In this document: positions 20,768-28,185 of the stretch, piece after piece
Numbering within the stretch: the first letter of the stretch is position 1
Layout: each line of letters begins with the position of its first letter
Program-made: the position numbers and the translations under genes
Notes under the pieces: model-generated
What the model saw: only the letters and a program-made list of their open reading frames with translations
What the model was told of the DNA's origin: nothing
Databases searched by the model: none
From: a virus
Virus record (IMG/VR): IMGVR_UViG_3300023179_000273
Location: 1 to 37,124 of that record
Length of the DNA: 37,124 bases
Direction: 5' to 3' (one strand)

Positions 20768-21223
20768 ATGCCAATTAAACGCATTAATGAATTTCCTGCT
20801 GGTAGCGGATCTTTGAGTGGAGATGATTTATTTTTAGTAATGGATAATCCAGATGGTTCTGGAATTACTAAAAGCATTTCTCTGAATGATATACTCGCCT
20901 CTTCAAGTTCTTTATCTCAATCAACAATTAGTCCCGCAATAAGCGGTATCATTGATGATTGGAACCCAGGAACTAATAGCGATATTATTAGAGTTAGCGG
21001 GGTTAACGGTGCTAGAATTAATGGCTTAATTTCTAGTTATGAATCAGACGCTATACTTCTCTATAATGTGGGTACAAGCAATAATGTGATTTTAACCCAT
21101 GCTAGTGGAACATCAGATAATCAGTTTTTAGTATCCTGGTTAAATGACTATGTTTTATTACCTAATGGTGGTGCTGCTCTTATTGTAAGAGATAAAGTAG
21201 ATAATAAGTGGAGAATTACTTAA
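20768..21223 (+). CDS. probable virion (tail fibre/adhesin) protein
   Basis: 151 residues with GGAGG at 20758-20762. Begins IKRINEFPAGSGSLSGDDLFLV followed by DNPDGSGITKSISLNDI, a start I recognise from phage fibre or baseplate-attached proteins. The remainder is serine/glycine/asparagine-rich beta sequence. Likely a virion-anchored part of a receptor-binding structure together with the next gene. Confidence 0.62.
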   Translation: MPIKRINEFPAGSGSLSGDDLFLVMDNPDGSGITKSISLNDILASSSSLSQSTISPAISGIIDDWNPGTNSDIIRVSGVNGARINGLISSYESDAILLYNVGTSNNVILTHASGTSDNQFLVSWLNDYVLLPNGGAALIVRDKVDNKWRIT

Positions 21224-21224
21224 G

Positions 21225-21947
21225 GTGAGTATTAATCATTTATTTAGGTCCAAAGCATCACACCCATCATTAATTTTGCATTTTGATGGAGACAACAACG
21301 ATACTTTTACTACCAATTCGTCTGCTGTCGGTGGACAAACTATTGCATTTAGTGGTAATGCTATTATTAGTTCGGCCGATAGTAAATTTGGTGGATCTAG
21401 TTCTTATTTTGATGGAAGTACCAGCACAAAAATATCAGTATCTCCAATAATACCAAATAATTTTGGTTATAATGATTTTACTATTGAAGCTTGGATGAAA
21501 ATAGATGATACTATCTGTGATACAGATGGTCCGTGTATATTGGAAATAGGATCACATGCAGGATTTGGTGATGACGGTATAATATTTATGGTAGGATACA
21601 GAGATATTAATTGGATAGGATGGGCCTGGTTAGGATCAAATACCAGTGCTGGAGGAGCACTATCTTATACTGATAACTATATTACGCCTGGTGTATGGAC
21701 TCATTTAGCACTAACAAGGCAAGGAAATATTTTTAGAATATTTATAGATGGTATTCAAGGATCAGAGGACATTAGAGAAGCTAATATAATTGCGTCTGAT
21801 AATACTATTCAAATTGGTGGATCTCTCAACAATGCTAGCGCTAATGAATTTGGCGGATATATAGATGAAGTAAGAGTTATCCGAGGGGTAGCTTTATATA
21901 CTAGTAATTTTACTCCTCTAACAGCCGCTCGAAACAACTATTACTAA
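21225..21947 (+). CDS. LamG/concanavalin A-like lectin-fold protein, probable receptor-binding
   Basis: 240 residues from a GTG start 1 base after the previous stop. LILHFDGDNNDTF, YFDGSTSTKISV, DFTIEAWMKI, WTHLALTRQGN, FRIFIDG and YIDEVRVIRGVALYTSNFTP trace the jelly-roll pattern of LamG/laminin_G_3 domains, including the ending typical of bacterial and phage members. Such domains bind carbohydrate or host surfaces. Probably a virion adhesin coupled to the preceding gene. The GTG start with poor spacing suggests dependence on coupling. Confidence 0.8.
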   Translation: MSINHLFRSKASHPSLILHFDGDNNDTFTTNSSAVGGQTIAFSGNAIISSADSKFGGSSSYFDGSTSTKISVSPIIPNNFGYNDFTIEAWMKIDDTICDTDGPCILEIGSHAGFGDDGIIFMVGYRDINWIGWAWLGSNTSAGGALSYTDNYITPGVWTHLALTRQGNIFRIFIDGIQGSEDIREANIIASDNTIQIGGSLNNASANEFGGYIDEVRVIRGVALYTSNFTPLTAARNNYY

Positions 21948-21977
21948 TAGTCTCCACCTAGTCAAAGTCTGGCCGTG

Positions 21978-21998
21978 CTCCTAATATAGAGCAAGGAG
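21978..21998 (+). promoter_or_regulatory. second Shine-Dalgarno-masking hairpin
   Basis: CTCCT (21978-21982) can pair with AGGAG (21994-21998) of the macrodomain gene's ribosome site; GCTC/GAGC (21977-21980 / 21989-21992) is an alternative pairing. The string GCTCCTAA.TATAG is shared with the leader at 19032-19045, suggesting a common control element. Confidence 0.45.
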
Positions 21999-22004
21999 GC
22001 TGTT

Positions 22005-22532
22005 ATGGTCAAAACCATTCAAAAAAACAATTTTTCTTTGCGTCATGGCGATCTATTTGACAATATAACATCTTATATTAATCAAGGCCATAACGGGTGC
22101 TCAGTTTTAATACCTCATGTTTGTAATAATATAAATGCATTTGGAGCAGGATTTGCGGGCGCTGTTTCTAGACATTTTCCAATTGCCAAAGAAAACTATC
22201 ATTTATTAGGTAAACAAAATGTGCTAGGATATGTACAGTTTGTTGAAGTAGCAAAAAATAAAGATTATAACCATAAAATTATTATTGCTAATATGATAGC
22301 TCAGAATGGAACCATTAGTAAAAATAATCCCAGGCCATTAAATTACTATGCGCTGGTAAAGTGTATGGCTAATGTTAATAATTATTGTTTGCAAAATTTT
22401 GATAATGAAAACAAAGTTCAAATACACTGTCCTAAGTTTGGGTGCGGATTAGCTGGTGGAAATTGGAATTTTATTCAGGATTTAATTGCAGATATTTGGA
22501 AAAATCTACCAGTATTTGTATATCAACTATAA
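22005..22532 (+). CDS. macrodomain protein (ADP-ribose-binding)
   Basis: 175 residues, a stand-alone macrodomain. HGDLFDN, then IPHVCNNINAFGAGFAGAVS (the loop-1 region, where N and the GAGFAG glycines contact ADP-ribose), IIANMIAQ, then PKFGCGLAGGNW (loop-2 diphosphate site). Members bind or hydrolyse ADP-ribose derivatives, such as Appr-1''-p from tRNA splicing or O-acetyl-ADP-ribose, or remove ADP-ribose from macromolecules. In a phage this could reverse host ADP-ribosylation defence or recycle NAD-derived products (inference). AAGGAGG is partly masked by a hairpin. Confidence 0.85.
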   Translation: MVKTIQKNNFSLRHGDLFDNITSYINQGHNGCSVLIPHVCNNINAFGAGFAGAVSRHFPIAKENYHLLGKQNVLGYVQFVEVAKNKDYNHKIIIANMIAQNGTISKNNPRPLNYYALVKCMANVNNYCLQNFDNENKVQIHCPKFGCGLAGGNWNFIQDLIADIWKNLPVFVYQL

Positions 22533-22548
22533 CTGTCATAGATTATTA

Positions 22549-23595
22549 ATGATGATTAAAAATTTTACTACTTTTGATTTCTTAAGTACGAATCTTAAGT
22601 TGGATGATAGCTTAGATAAACTAACAATACCTAGATTCAAATTTGATATATCGTCTAATAAGCCATGTTGTGTGCAGATAGATGACACGTATACCTTTTC
22701 TTTAAGTCGTAATAGATTTAGAAATAATATTACTAATCTTATTATTATATGTTCTAAAAATAACGCCCACATCTTGGACTATGTGCTGAATATCTTAAAT
22801 AAATATAATATTAAGGATAAATATGATATACTTTTAGTCGATGATAGATCCTCATCGAATAGTATATTATCTTTAAGTGATAAGTACGATTTTTCTTATC
22901 TACGTATTGACAATGATGCCGATATATTTAATTACGCCAATCTGAATAATATAGCAGCCTTATACGCAGAGCGATATAATAAAAAACTGATTTTGTTTTA
23001 TAATAATGACTTATTTCCAACATCTGTTGACACAATAGATAACCTAGTAAATAAACATCAGGCCCATAATTCAGACATCTCGGGGTGCAGACTATTATAT
23101 CCCACCCAACAAATGTATCAAGAACTTGGTAAGCCACAACACTTATTATCTGAACATTTAGATAAAATCTATAATACTATTCAACATGGTGGAATACATT
23201 TTATGCCGAGACTATCTACCGATGGACAGTATTGGGTGTTGTCTCCATCTCATTTATGGCGTTATTATGATAAAGAAACACCTTTGGCGAAAATGGATAT
23301 TAGATGCTATTCTGTAACTGGAGCTATCCAAATTATTAGTACTGAAACCTTTATTAGTTTAAATGGTTTCAATACAAGTTTATGTACCGCTTTTCAAGAC
23401 ATAGATTTATGTCTAAAAGCTATAGAAAATAATTTATCCGTATACTATTTTGGCACAGAGTACATGTACCATGCAGAAAGCTTAACACAAGTAAAAGAGA
23501 AGAATCACTATAATCAAATGATTAATTCAGATAATATTTTATGGGATATATTATGGGGAAGTAAATTACCTCATTTATTAGGTATTTCAAGATGA
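22549..23595 (+). CDS. GT-A (family 2-like) glycosyltransferase
   Basis: 348 residues from the ATG at 22549 (or 22552); the ORF reaches back to 22486 but overlaps the macrodomain gene. A GT2-like core: NLIIICSKN, ILLVDDRSSSNS, KLILFYNNDLF (the nucleotide-sugar/metal region with ND in place of a strict DxD), TGAIQIISTETF, GFNTSLCTAFQDIDLCLKA (the ED/QD catalytic region) and YHAES. It would transfer a sugar to an acceptor glycan or protein. The first 70 residues are a helical N-terminal region. First of three overlapping genes. Confidence 0.75.
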   Translation: MMIKNFTTFDFLSTNLKLDDSLDKLTIPRFKFDISSNKPCCVQIDDTYTFSLSRNRFRNNITNLIIICSKNNAHILDYVLNILNKYNIKDKYDILLVDDRSSSNSILSLSDKYDFSYLRIDNDADIFNYANLNNIAALYAERYNKKLILFYNNDLFPTSVDTIDNLVNKHQAHNSDISGCRLLYPTQQMYQELGKPQHLLSEHLDKIYNTIQHGGIHFMPRLSTDGQYWVLSPSHLWRYYDKETPLAKMDIRCYSVTGAIQIISTETFISLNGFNTSLCTAFQDIDLCLKAIENNLSVYYFGTEYMYHAESLTQVKEKNHYNQMINSDNILWDILWGSKLPHLLGISR

Positions 23596-24332
23596 ATACT
23601 GCACTAGTATGCATGGCTAAAAATGAAGAATACTATATCCAAGAATGGATAACTTATCATCATAAACTTGGATTTAATAATATTATTATATATGCAAATG
23701 ATTGGAATTATTTAAATACCAGTCAAGGAGTAAAAGTTATTAGATTTAATGGTAGTTGTCAACAGACTAAAATTTATAATTCTTTCTTAAATAACTATAG
23801 TAAAGACTATAATTGGGTAGCTTTTTTTGATGTAGATGAGTTTTTGGTTTTGAAACAACATAATAATATTCAATCTTTTTTAACAGAGTATGAGGATTGT
23901 AACGCTATTGGTATTAATTGGTGCATTTTTGGTAATAATAATCACACGAAAGTAATTAATGATAACTATAATGTTTTATCTAGATTTACCAGACGTAACA
24001 AAGAACTATATAAGCCTAATGAACATATAAAAACCATTGTTAAAATCCCAACATCATCGACACAAGATATACATAATGTTAATGGTTTATGGTTTAATCT
24101 TAATAAAGAAATTAGATCTGGCCCATTTAATAGTCCAGTAGATTGGAGTGTAGCTCAATTAAATCACTATTTTACAAAAAGCGATGAAGAGTTTTTATTA
24201 AAGTGTAATCGTGGCAGAGCTGATATAGAAACAAAAAGAATCTACTCAGAGTATTTGGACTATCTTAATGCAAACGAAATAGAAGATCTGACTGCTTTAA
24301 ACTTTTTTACTCAAGAAAAAATAGGCTTATGA
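23592..24332 (+). CDS. GT92/DUF23-like glycosyltransferase
   Basis: 246 residues; start overlaps the previous stop (ATGA). CMAKNEEYYIQEWITYHHKLGF, IIIYANDW, WVAFFDVDEFLVL (the DxD motif), INWCIFGNNNH and NHYFTKSDEEF match the GT92/Glyco_tranf_2_4 type. Acts on an unknown acceptor. Coupled to the genes on either side, so likely in the same glycan pathway. Confidence 0.8.
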   Translation: MNTALVCMAKNEEYYIQEWITYHHKLGFNNIIIYANDWNYLNTSQGVKVIRFNGSCQQTKIYNSFLNNYSKDYNWVAFFDVDEFLVLKQHNNIQSFLTEYEDCNAIGINWCIFGNNNHTKVINDNYNVLSRFTRRNKELYKPNEHIKTIVKIPTSSTQDIHNVNGLWFNLNKEIRSGPFNSPVDWSVAQLNHYFTKSDEEFLLKCNRGRADIETKRIYSEYLDYLNANEIEDLTALNFFTQEKIGL

Positions 24333-24907
24333 AAACACATACAGATATCAGCGGATGGTTTGATTATGCTAATATATATGATTTTTTGTTGTCAACAATA
24401 CCTGATAATGGTATTTTTGTAGAATGTGGAGCTTGGTTAGGTAAAAGTTCATCATATTTATGTGATCATGCACACAAGAGAAACATATCGGTTTTTATAA
24501 TTGATAGTTGGTTGGGGTCAGATAATGAAATTGACACCTTCCACAGACTGGCAAAACAACAAGATATTTATCAAATATTCTTGGATAACATGGGAGGTAG
24601 AAGATTTACACCCATTAGAAAACTATCAACAGAAGCAGTTTCAGATTTTAAAAATAATAGTTGCGATGTTATTTTTATAGATATGAATCATTCCTATGAG
24701 TCGGTTAAAGAAGACATATCGATATGGTTACCCAAAGTAAAACACGGTGGCTATTTAGCTGGACACGATTATAATCATGCTGGATGGCCGGGTGTTGTGA
24801 GGGCTGTTGATGAAATTCTCGGGCCTGTTTCATCCAACCAAAACCTTACAATTAATAATAACTGTTGGATTTATCATAATAAACCCATCTCAGAAGATAT
24901 ACTTTAA
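24329..24907 (+). CDS. SAM-dependent methyltransferase (Methyltransf_24-like)
   Basis: 192 residues; start overlaps the previous stop (TTATGA). FVECGAWLGKSSSYL is motif I of class I methyltransferases, FIIDSW is the next acidic strand, DVIFIDMNHSYESVKEDI and GGYLAGHDYNHAGWPGV follow the pattern of sugar-type methyltransferases. Likely methylates the product of the two glycosyltransferases upstream; small-molecule O-methylation is the alternative. Confidence 0.78.
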   Translation: MKTHTDISGWFDYANIYDFLLSTIPDNGIFVECGAWLGKSSSYLCDHAHKRNISVFIIDSWLGSDNEIDTFHRLAKQQDIYQIFLDNMGGRRFTPIRKLSTEAVSDFKNNSCDVIFIDMNHSYESVKEDISIWLPKVKHGGYLAGHDYNHAGWPGVVRAVDEILGPVSSNQNLTINNNCWIYHNKPISEDIL

Positions 24908-24915
24908 ACCAAGAC

Positions 24916-24943
24916 TTGACCTTGTGTAAGGTTGTGCTATATT
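24916..24943 (+). promoter_or_regulatory. sigma70-type promoter
   Basis: TTGACC (24916-24921), 16-base spacer, TATATT (24938-24943). Expected start near 24950, so the 46-residue gene at 24954 would be nearly leaderless. Confidence 0.65.
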
Positions 24944-24953
24944 AAAAAATAAA

Positions 24954-25094
24954 ATGACTACTGTATTCGTGTTTTGTATTATTGTTGGAATCCTGTCTGG
25001 ATTACAGGAAATGAGTAAAACCCATAGGGGTTTAAAGTCTGGAGTAAAACCTTCTAATAATTTATTTACTTTTTTATTTATGGACAAATATTGA
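24954..25094 (+). CDS. 46-residue hydrophobic leader-like peptide
   Basis: Opens MTTVFVFCIIVGILSG, one hydrophobic helix, then a basic, serine/lysine-rich part. It starts 11 bases after the -10 element, so translation would be leaderless or weak. Its stop overlaps the next ATG (TGATG), implying coupling. Could be a small membrane protein or a non-functional leader ORF. Confidence 0.4.
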   Translation: MTTVFVFCIIVGILSGLQEMSKTHRGLKSGVKPSNNLFTFLFMDKY

Positions 25095-25624
25095 TGAATA
25101 GATTAAAAAATCAAAGAGTGTATTTAGCGGGTGCGATGGATAGAGTGATAGATAGGGGCAATGGGTGGAGAGATAATATAACACCTTTTCTAGAAAATTT
25201 AGGCGTTGTTGTGTTTAACCCTATAAAAAAACCAACCAAACTTGGTAAAGAAGATGCTGAAACACACGAATATAAGACTAAACTAAAATATGAGAAAAAC
25301 TATGATGCACTATCCTCGATAATGAAAACTATACGAGGAGTGGACTTAAGACTAGTAGATATTAGCGATTTTTTGATAGTTAATCTAGACTTAGATGTAC
25401 ATCCGTGTGGCACATACGAAGAAATATTTTTAGCCAATAGATCTAAAAAGCCTGTAGTTGTACACATGGAACAGGGCAAGCAAAATGCTCCTGACTGGTT
25501 GTTTGGAACAATTCCTCATCAGATGATTTTTTCTACTTGGAAAGAAGTTCAAACATATCTAAAATATATAGACGGTAGCTGTGAAATAGAATATCATAAC
25601 AGATGGAGATTTTTTGATATATAA
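25094..25624 (+). CDS. nucleoside 2-deoxyribosyltransferase-like protein
   Basis: 176 residues. VYLAGAMD near the start, GWRDNITPFLENLGVVVFNP, then DFLIVNLDLDVHPCGTYEEIFLANRSKKPVVV: the Rossmann-like fold of nucleoside 2-deoxyribosyltransferases, whose nucleophile is the glutamate in GTxxE (here GTYEE). The family transfers deoxyribose between bases or hydrolyses nucleotide N-glycosidic bonds. It overlaps the start of the GMP reductase gene (TAATG), so purine salvage or cleavage of host nucleotides is likely. The distinction between transferase and hydrolase cannot be made here. Confidence 0.78.
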   Translation: MNRLKNQRVYLAGAMDRVIDRGNGWRDNITPFLENLGVVVFNPIKKPTKLGKEDAETHEYKTKLKYEKNYDALSSIMKTIRGVDLRLVDISDFLIVNLDLDVHPCGTYEEIFLANRSKKPVVVHMEQGKQNAPDWLFGTIPHQMIFSTWKEVQTYLKYIDGSCEIEYHNRWRFFDI

Positions 25625-26478
25625 TGCAAATCGTATCTAATGAAATTAAACTTGATTTTGATGATGTATTAATAGAACCTCAAAGATCTACCTTAACCAG
25701 CAGATCGGAAATTGTTTTAGAAAGATCATTCTATTTCTATCATTCTCCAAGAACATGGAGAGGCATACCAATAATGTGTGCTAATATGAGTTTTTGCGGT
25801 TTTGATATGGCAATAGAATTAGCTAAATTTAAAATGATCTCTTGCTTACATAAATATCATAAAGTTGATGATTTAGTAAGGTATTTTCAAAAATATCCAC
25901 AAAACTTAGACTATACATTTGTGTCTATAGGATACAAAAAAAGCGACTTAAACCATCTATTAGAACTTAAAGAAAAACTAAATTTACAACCTAATATTTG
26001 CATAGATGTTCCTAATGGTCATATGGATGTTTTCGTTAAGTATTGTAAAAAGGTTAGAGAAAATTTTCCAGAGAGTATTATAATAGCTGGTAATGTAACC
26101 AATACTGCTTCTACACAAGAGCTGCTAATTTATGGTGGCGTGGATATTGTAAAATGTGGAATCGGTGGAGGATGTTTTATTGGTGGTACCAAAGTTATCA
26201 CTAAAAACGGATTTAAAAACATTGAACGCGTTAAAATTGGAGACGAAGTAATTACCCATAAAGGGCACCTTAAAAGGGTTATCGGTACTAATAAAAGACT
26301 AGAAACCAATACAATAATTAATATAAACGGTATTTCTTGTACTCCTAACCATCAATTTTATGTTATATTAAAAACAGAAATCGACTTAGTTAATGACTCA
26401 AATATACACAAATATGCAAAGTGGGTGTCGGCGGGGGATTTGTCTGAAGACTATGTTTTAGTAAAATATCAGAAATAA
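25624..26478 (+). CDS. guaC: GMP reductase N-terminal half fused to N-intein (split gene)
   Basis: 284 residues. Residues 1-183 are the N-extein: LDFDDVLIEP, MCANMS and VDIVKCGIGGG match the IMPDH/GMP reductase barrel. Residue C184 begins a 101-residue intein N-half: CFIGGTKVITKNG (block A) and CTPNHQFYV (block B, TxxH). The ORF stops there. The C-half is at 27489. Trans-splicing would join GIGGG to SACTTR, rebuilding the catalytic loop with its Cys. The layout, insertion site and both intein halves resemble the fast-splicing IMPDH-1 split intein described from ocean metagenomes. GMP reductase makes IMP from GMP with NADPH. Confidence 0.93.
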   Translation: MQIVSNEIKLDFDDVLIEPQRSTLTSRSEIVLERSFYFYHSPRTWRGIPIMCANMSFCGFDMAIELAKFKMISCLHKYHKVDDLVRYFQKYPQNLDYTFVSIGYKKSDLNHLLELKEKLNLQPNICIDVPNGHMDVFVKYCKKVRENFPESIIIAGNVTNTASTQELLIYGGVDIVKCGIGGGCFIGGTKVITKNGFKNIERVKIGDEVITHKGHLKRVIGTNKRLETNTIININGISCTPNHQFYVILKTEIDLVNDSNIHKYAKWVSAGDLSEDYVLVKYQK

Positions 26479-26498
26479 CCAGTAGCAACCCCGATCTT

Positions 26499-26510
26499 TG
26501 GTGTATAAAT
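26499..26510 (+). promoter_or_regulatory. candidate phage promoter motif TGGTGTATAAAT
   Basis: In the 46-base gap between the intein N-half and the endonuclease gene, 14 bases before the ATG at 26525. One of the best matches to the recurring motif; the nuclease may have its own transcript. Confidence 0.35.
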
Positions 26511-26524
26511 TTATTGAGGTTACA

Positions 26525-27517
26525 ATGAAACACATAATTATAAATGGTCAAAAATTGACTGATATACAAAAAATAGGAAGAACCAACTATTATATATTGG
26601 ACAACAATACTCATATTACAAACAAAAACTTTGTAACAGTTGAGACAAGATGCCCAAGCTGCTTGAAGATTAGAAGTATAAAAAAACTACACAGGTATAA
26701 TTTATATAAGGCGTCTGATTGTAAAGAGTGTAAAAATGTGGGATCAAAAAATAGTTTTTTCGGAAAAAAACATAGCCAAAAAACAAAAAATAAAATCGCC
26801 AAAAAAAATAAAAATAAGCTAAAAGGATCAAAAAATCCTATGTATGGCAAGTCATTACTGAAACATTGGATAAGTAAATATGGTAAAATAATAGCAGATA
26901 AAAAATATAGTCAATATTTAAAGAACTTAAGCAATTCATTAAGCGGAAAAAATAATCCGTTTTATGGTCAAAAACACACCCCAAAAACACTATCTATCAT
27001 CAAACAAAAAAATAAGATCTATAGAGAAAATTTATCAGAAGAAGAAAAAGAAAAAATCAGCAAAAAACTATCTGAGTCTCAAAAACAACTATATAATAAA
27101 AATCCACAAGATTATATTACTAAGAGAAGTAAAGCCGGAAAAATAACAGCCACAAAAATAGAAAAATATAAAATAAATAGTATTGAACAGATAGTGCGAG
27201 ATAAACTAAAAGAATTGGGTTTGGATTTAGAATATTCTGTCATACTAGACTACAAACAGTTTGATTTTGGATCAAGAAAATACAAGATACTTCTTGAAGT
27301 ACAGGGGGACTATTGGCACGGGAATCCTAGTATATATACCAAAAAACAGTTAAACGATACACAAAAAAGAAATATTAAGAAGGATAAAGATAAAGTCAGA
27401 TTTGCTAAAAAACATTCAATGAAACTATATCATATATGGGAAACTGATATAAGAGCAAATAATTTTAATGTACTTGAGGAAATAAAAAATGAAATTTGTA
27501 CTAGAACCAATATCTAA
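26525..27517 (+). CDS. free-standing homing endonuclease (NUMOD3 repeats + Vsr-like EDxHD nuclease)
   Basis: 330 residues from the ATG at 26525 (GAGG at 26515-26518). An N-terminal zinc knuckle (CPSC...CKEC) is followed by NUMOD3 DNA-binding repeats (GSKNSFFGKKHSQKTKNKI, GSKNPMYGKS, GKNNPFYGQKHTPKTLSII). The C-terminal nuclease follows the Vsr-like pattern: SIEQIVRDKL, ILDYKQFDFG, LLEVQGDYWHGNP, KDKDKVRFAKKHSMKLYHIWETDI. It sits in the gap of the broken gene and overlaps the C-half by 29 bases. This matches the fractured-gene arrangement in which such a nuclease spreads the split intein by cutting uninterrupted alleles. Confidence 0.9.
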   Translation: MKHIIINGQKLTDIQKIGRTNYYILDNNTHITNKNFVTVETRCPSCLKIRSIKKLHRYNLYKASDCKECKNVGSKNSFFGKKHSQKTKNKIAKKNKNKLKGSKNPMYGKSLLKHWISKYGKIIADKKYSQYLKNLSNSLSGKNNPFYGQKHTPKTLSIIKQKNKIYRENLSEEEKEKISKKLSESQKQLYNKNPQDYITKRSKAGKITATKIEKYKINSIEQIVRDKLKELGLDLEYSVILDYKQFDFGSRKYKILLEVQGDYWHGNPSIYTKKQLNDTQKRNIKKDKDKVRFAKKHSMKLYHIWETDIRANNFNVLEEIKNEICTRTNI

Positions 27518-28184
27518 AATAGATTCATATGAAATTACTGAAGAAACTGTATACGATATAGAAGTAGAAGACGATCATTCGTTTTGTGTAAACGATGGCG
27601 TCGTTGTTCACAACTCCGCCTGCACAACCAGATTCTTAACGGGATGCGGAATCCCACAACTGTCTGCCTGTTTAGAAAACTCCTATGTCGCTCACGGTCT
27701 TCAAAACGGACCCAAGAAGCTGGGACTAATCTGTTCCGATGGTGGACATAAAACAGTTGGAGATGTTTGCAAAGCATTTTGTGCAGGAAGTGACTTTGTA
27801 ATGCTTGGCGGATATTTTGCCGGAACAGATGCCTGCGAAGGAGAATGGACTTATGAGTATAAAGCAGATAGCTGGTGGCAAACTCTGGATCCAGGATATG
27901 TTACAGAAAAAAGAAAACTAAGCTTTACATATTACGGAATGAGCACCCATCATGCCCAAGAATTATATGAAGATAATATTAAAAACTATAGAGCCTCTGA
28001 AGGGACAAAAGTTAATGTTGCATATAAAGGACCGGTCACAAAAGTTATACAAGAATTACTGGGCGGTATAAGGTCAGCTTGTTGCTATGTTGGGGCAGAT
28101 TCTTTAAAACATATGTCTCGATGTGGTAAATTTTGTAGAGTTAACAATATACATAAAAACACTAATCCCGTATTCGGAGTTTAA
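27489..28184 (+). CDS. guaC: C-intein fused to GMP reductase C-terminal half (split gene)
   Basis: 231 residues. Residues 1-42 are the intein C-half: VYDIEVEDDHSFCVNDG (block F) and VVVHN (block G), ending His-Asn. S43 is the +1 nucleophile. Residues 43-231 are the C-extein: SACTTR (C45 is the catalytic cysteine of the family), GCGIPQLSA, CSDGGHKTVGDVCKAF, DFVMLGGYFAGTD, FTYYGMSTHHA, GPVTKVIQELLGGIRSACCYVGA and the HMSRCGKFCRVN...FG ending of GMP reductase rather than IMP dehydrogenase. Mature spliced length is 183+189, about 372 residues, near bacterial GuaC. All residues essential for splicing are present, so activity is predicted. Confidence 0.93.
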   Translation: MKFVLEPISKIDSYEITEETVYDIEVEDDHSFCVNDGVVVHNSACTTRFLTGCGIPQLSACLENSYVAHGLQNGPKKLGLICSDGGHKTVGDVCKAFCAGSDFVMLGGYFAGTDACEGEWTYEYKADSWWQTLDPGYVTEKRKLSFTYYGMSTHHAQELYEDNIKNYRASEGTKVNVAYKGPVTKVIQELLGGIRSACCYVGADSLKHMSRCGKFCRVNNIHKNTNPVFGV

Positions 28185-28185
28185 T

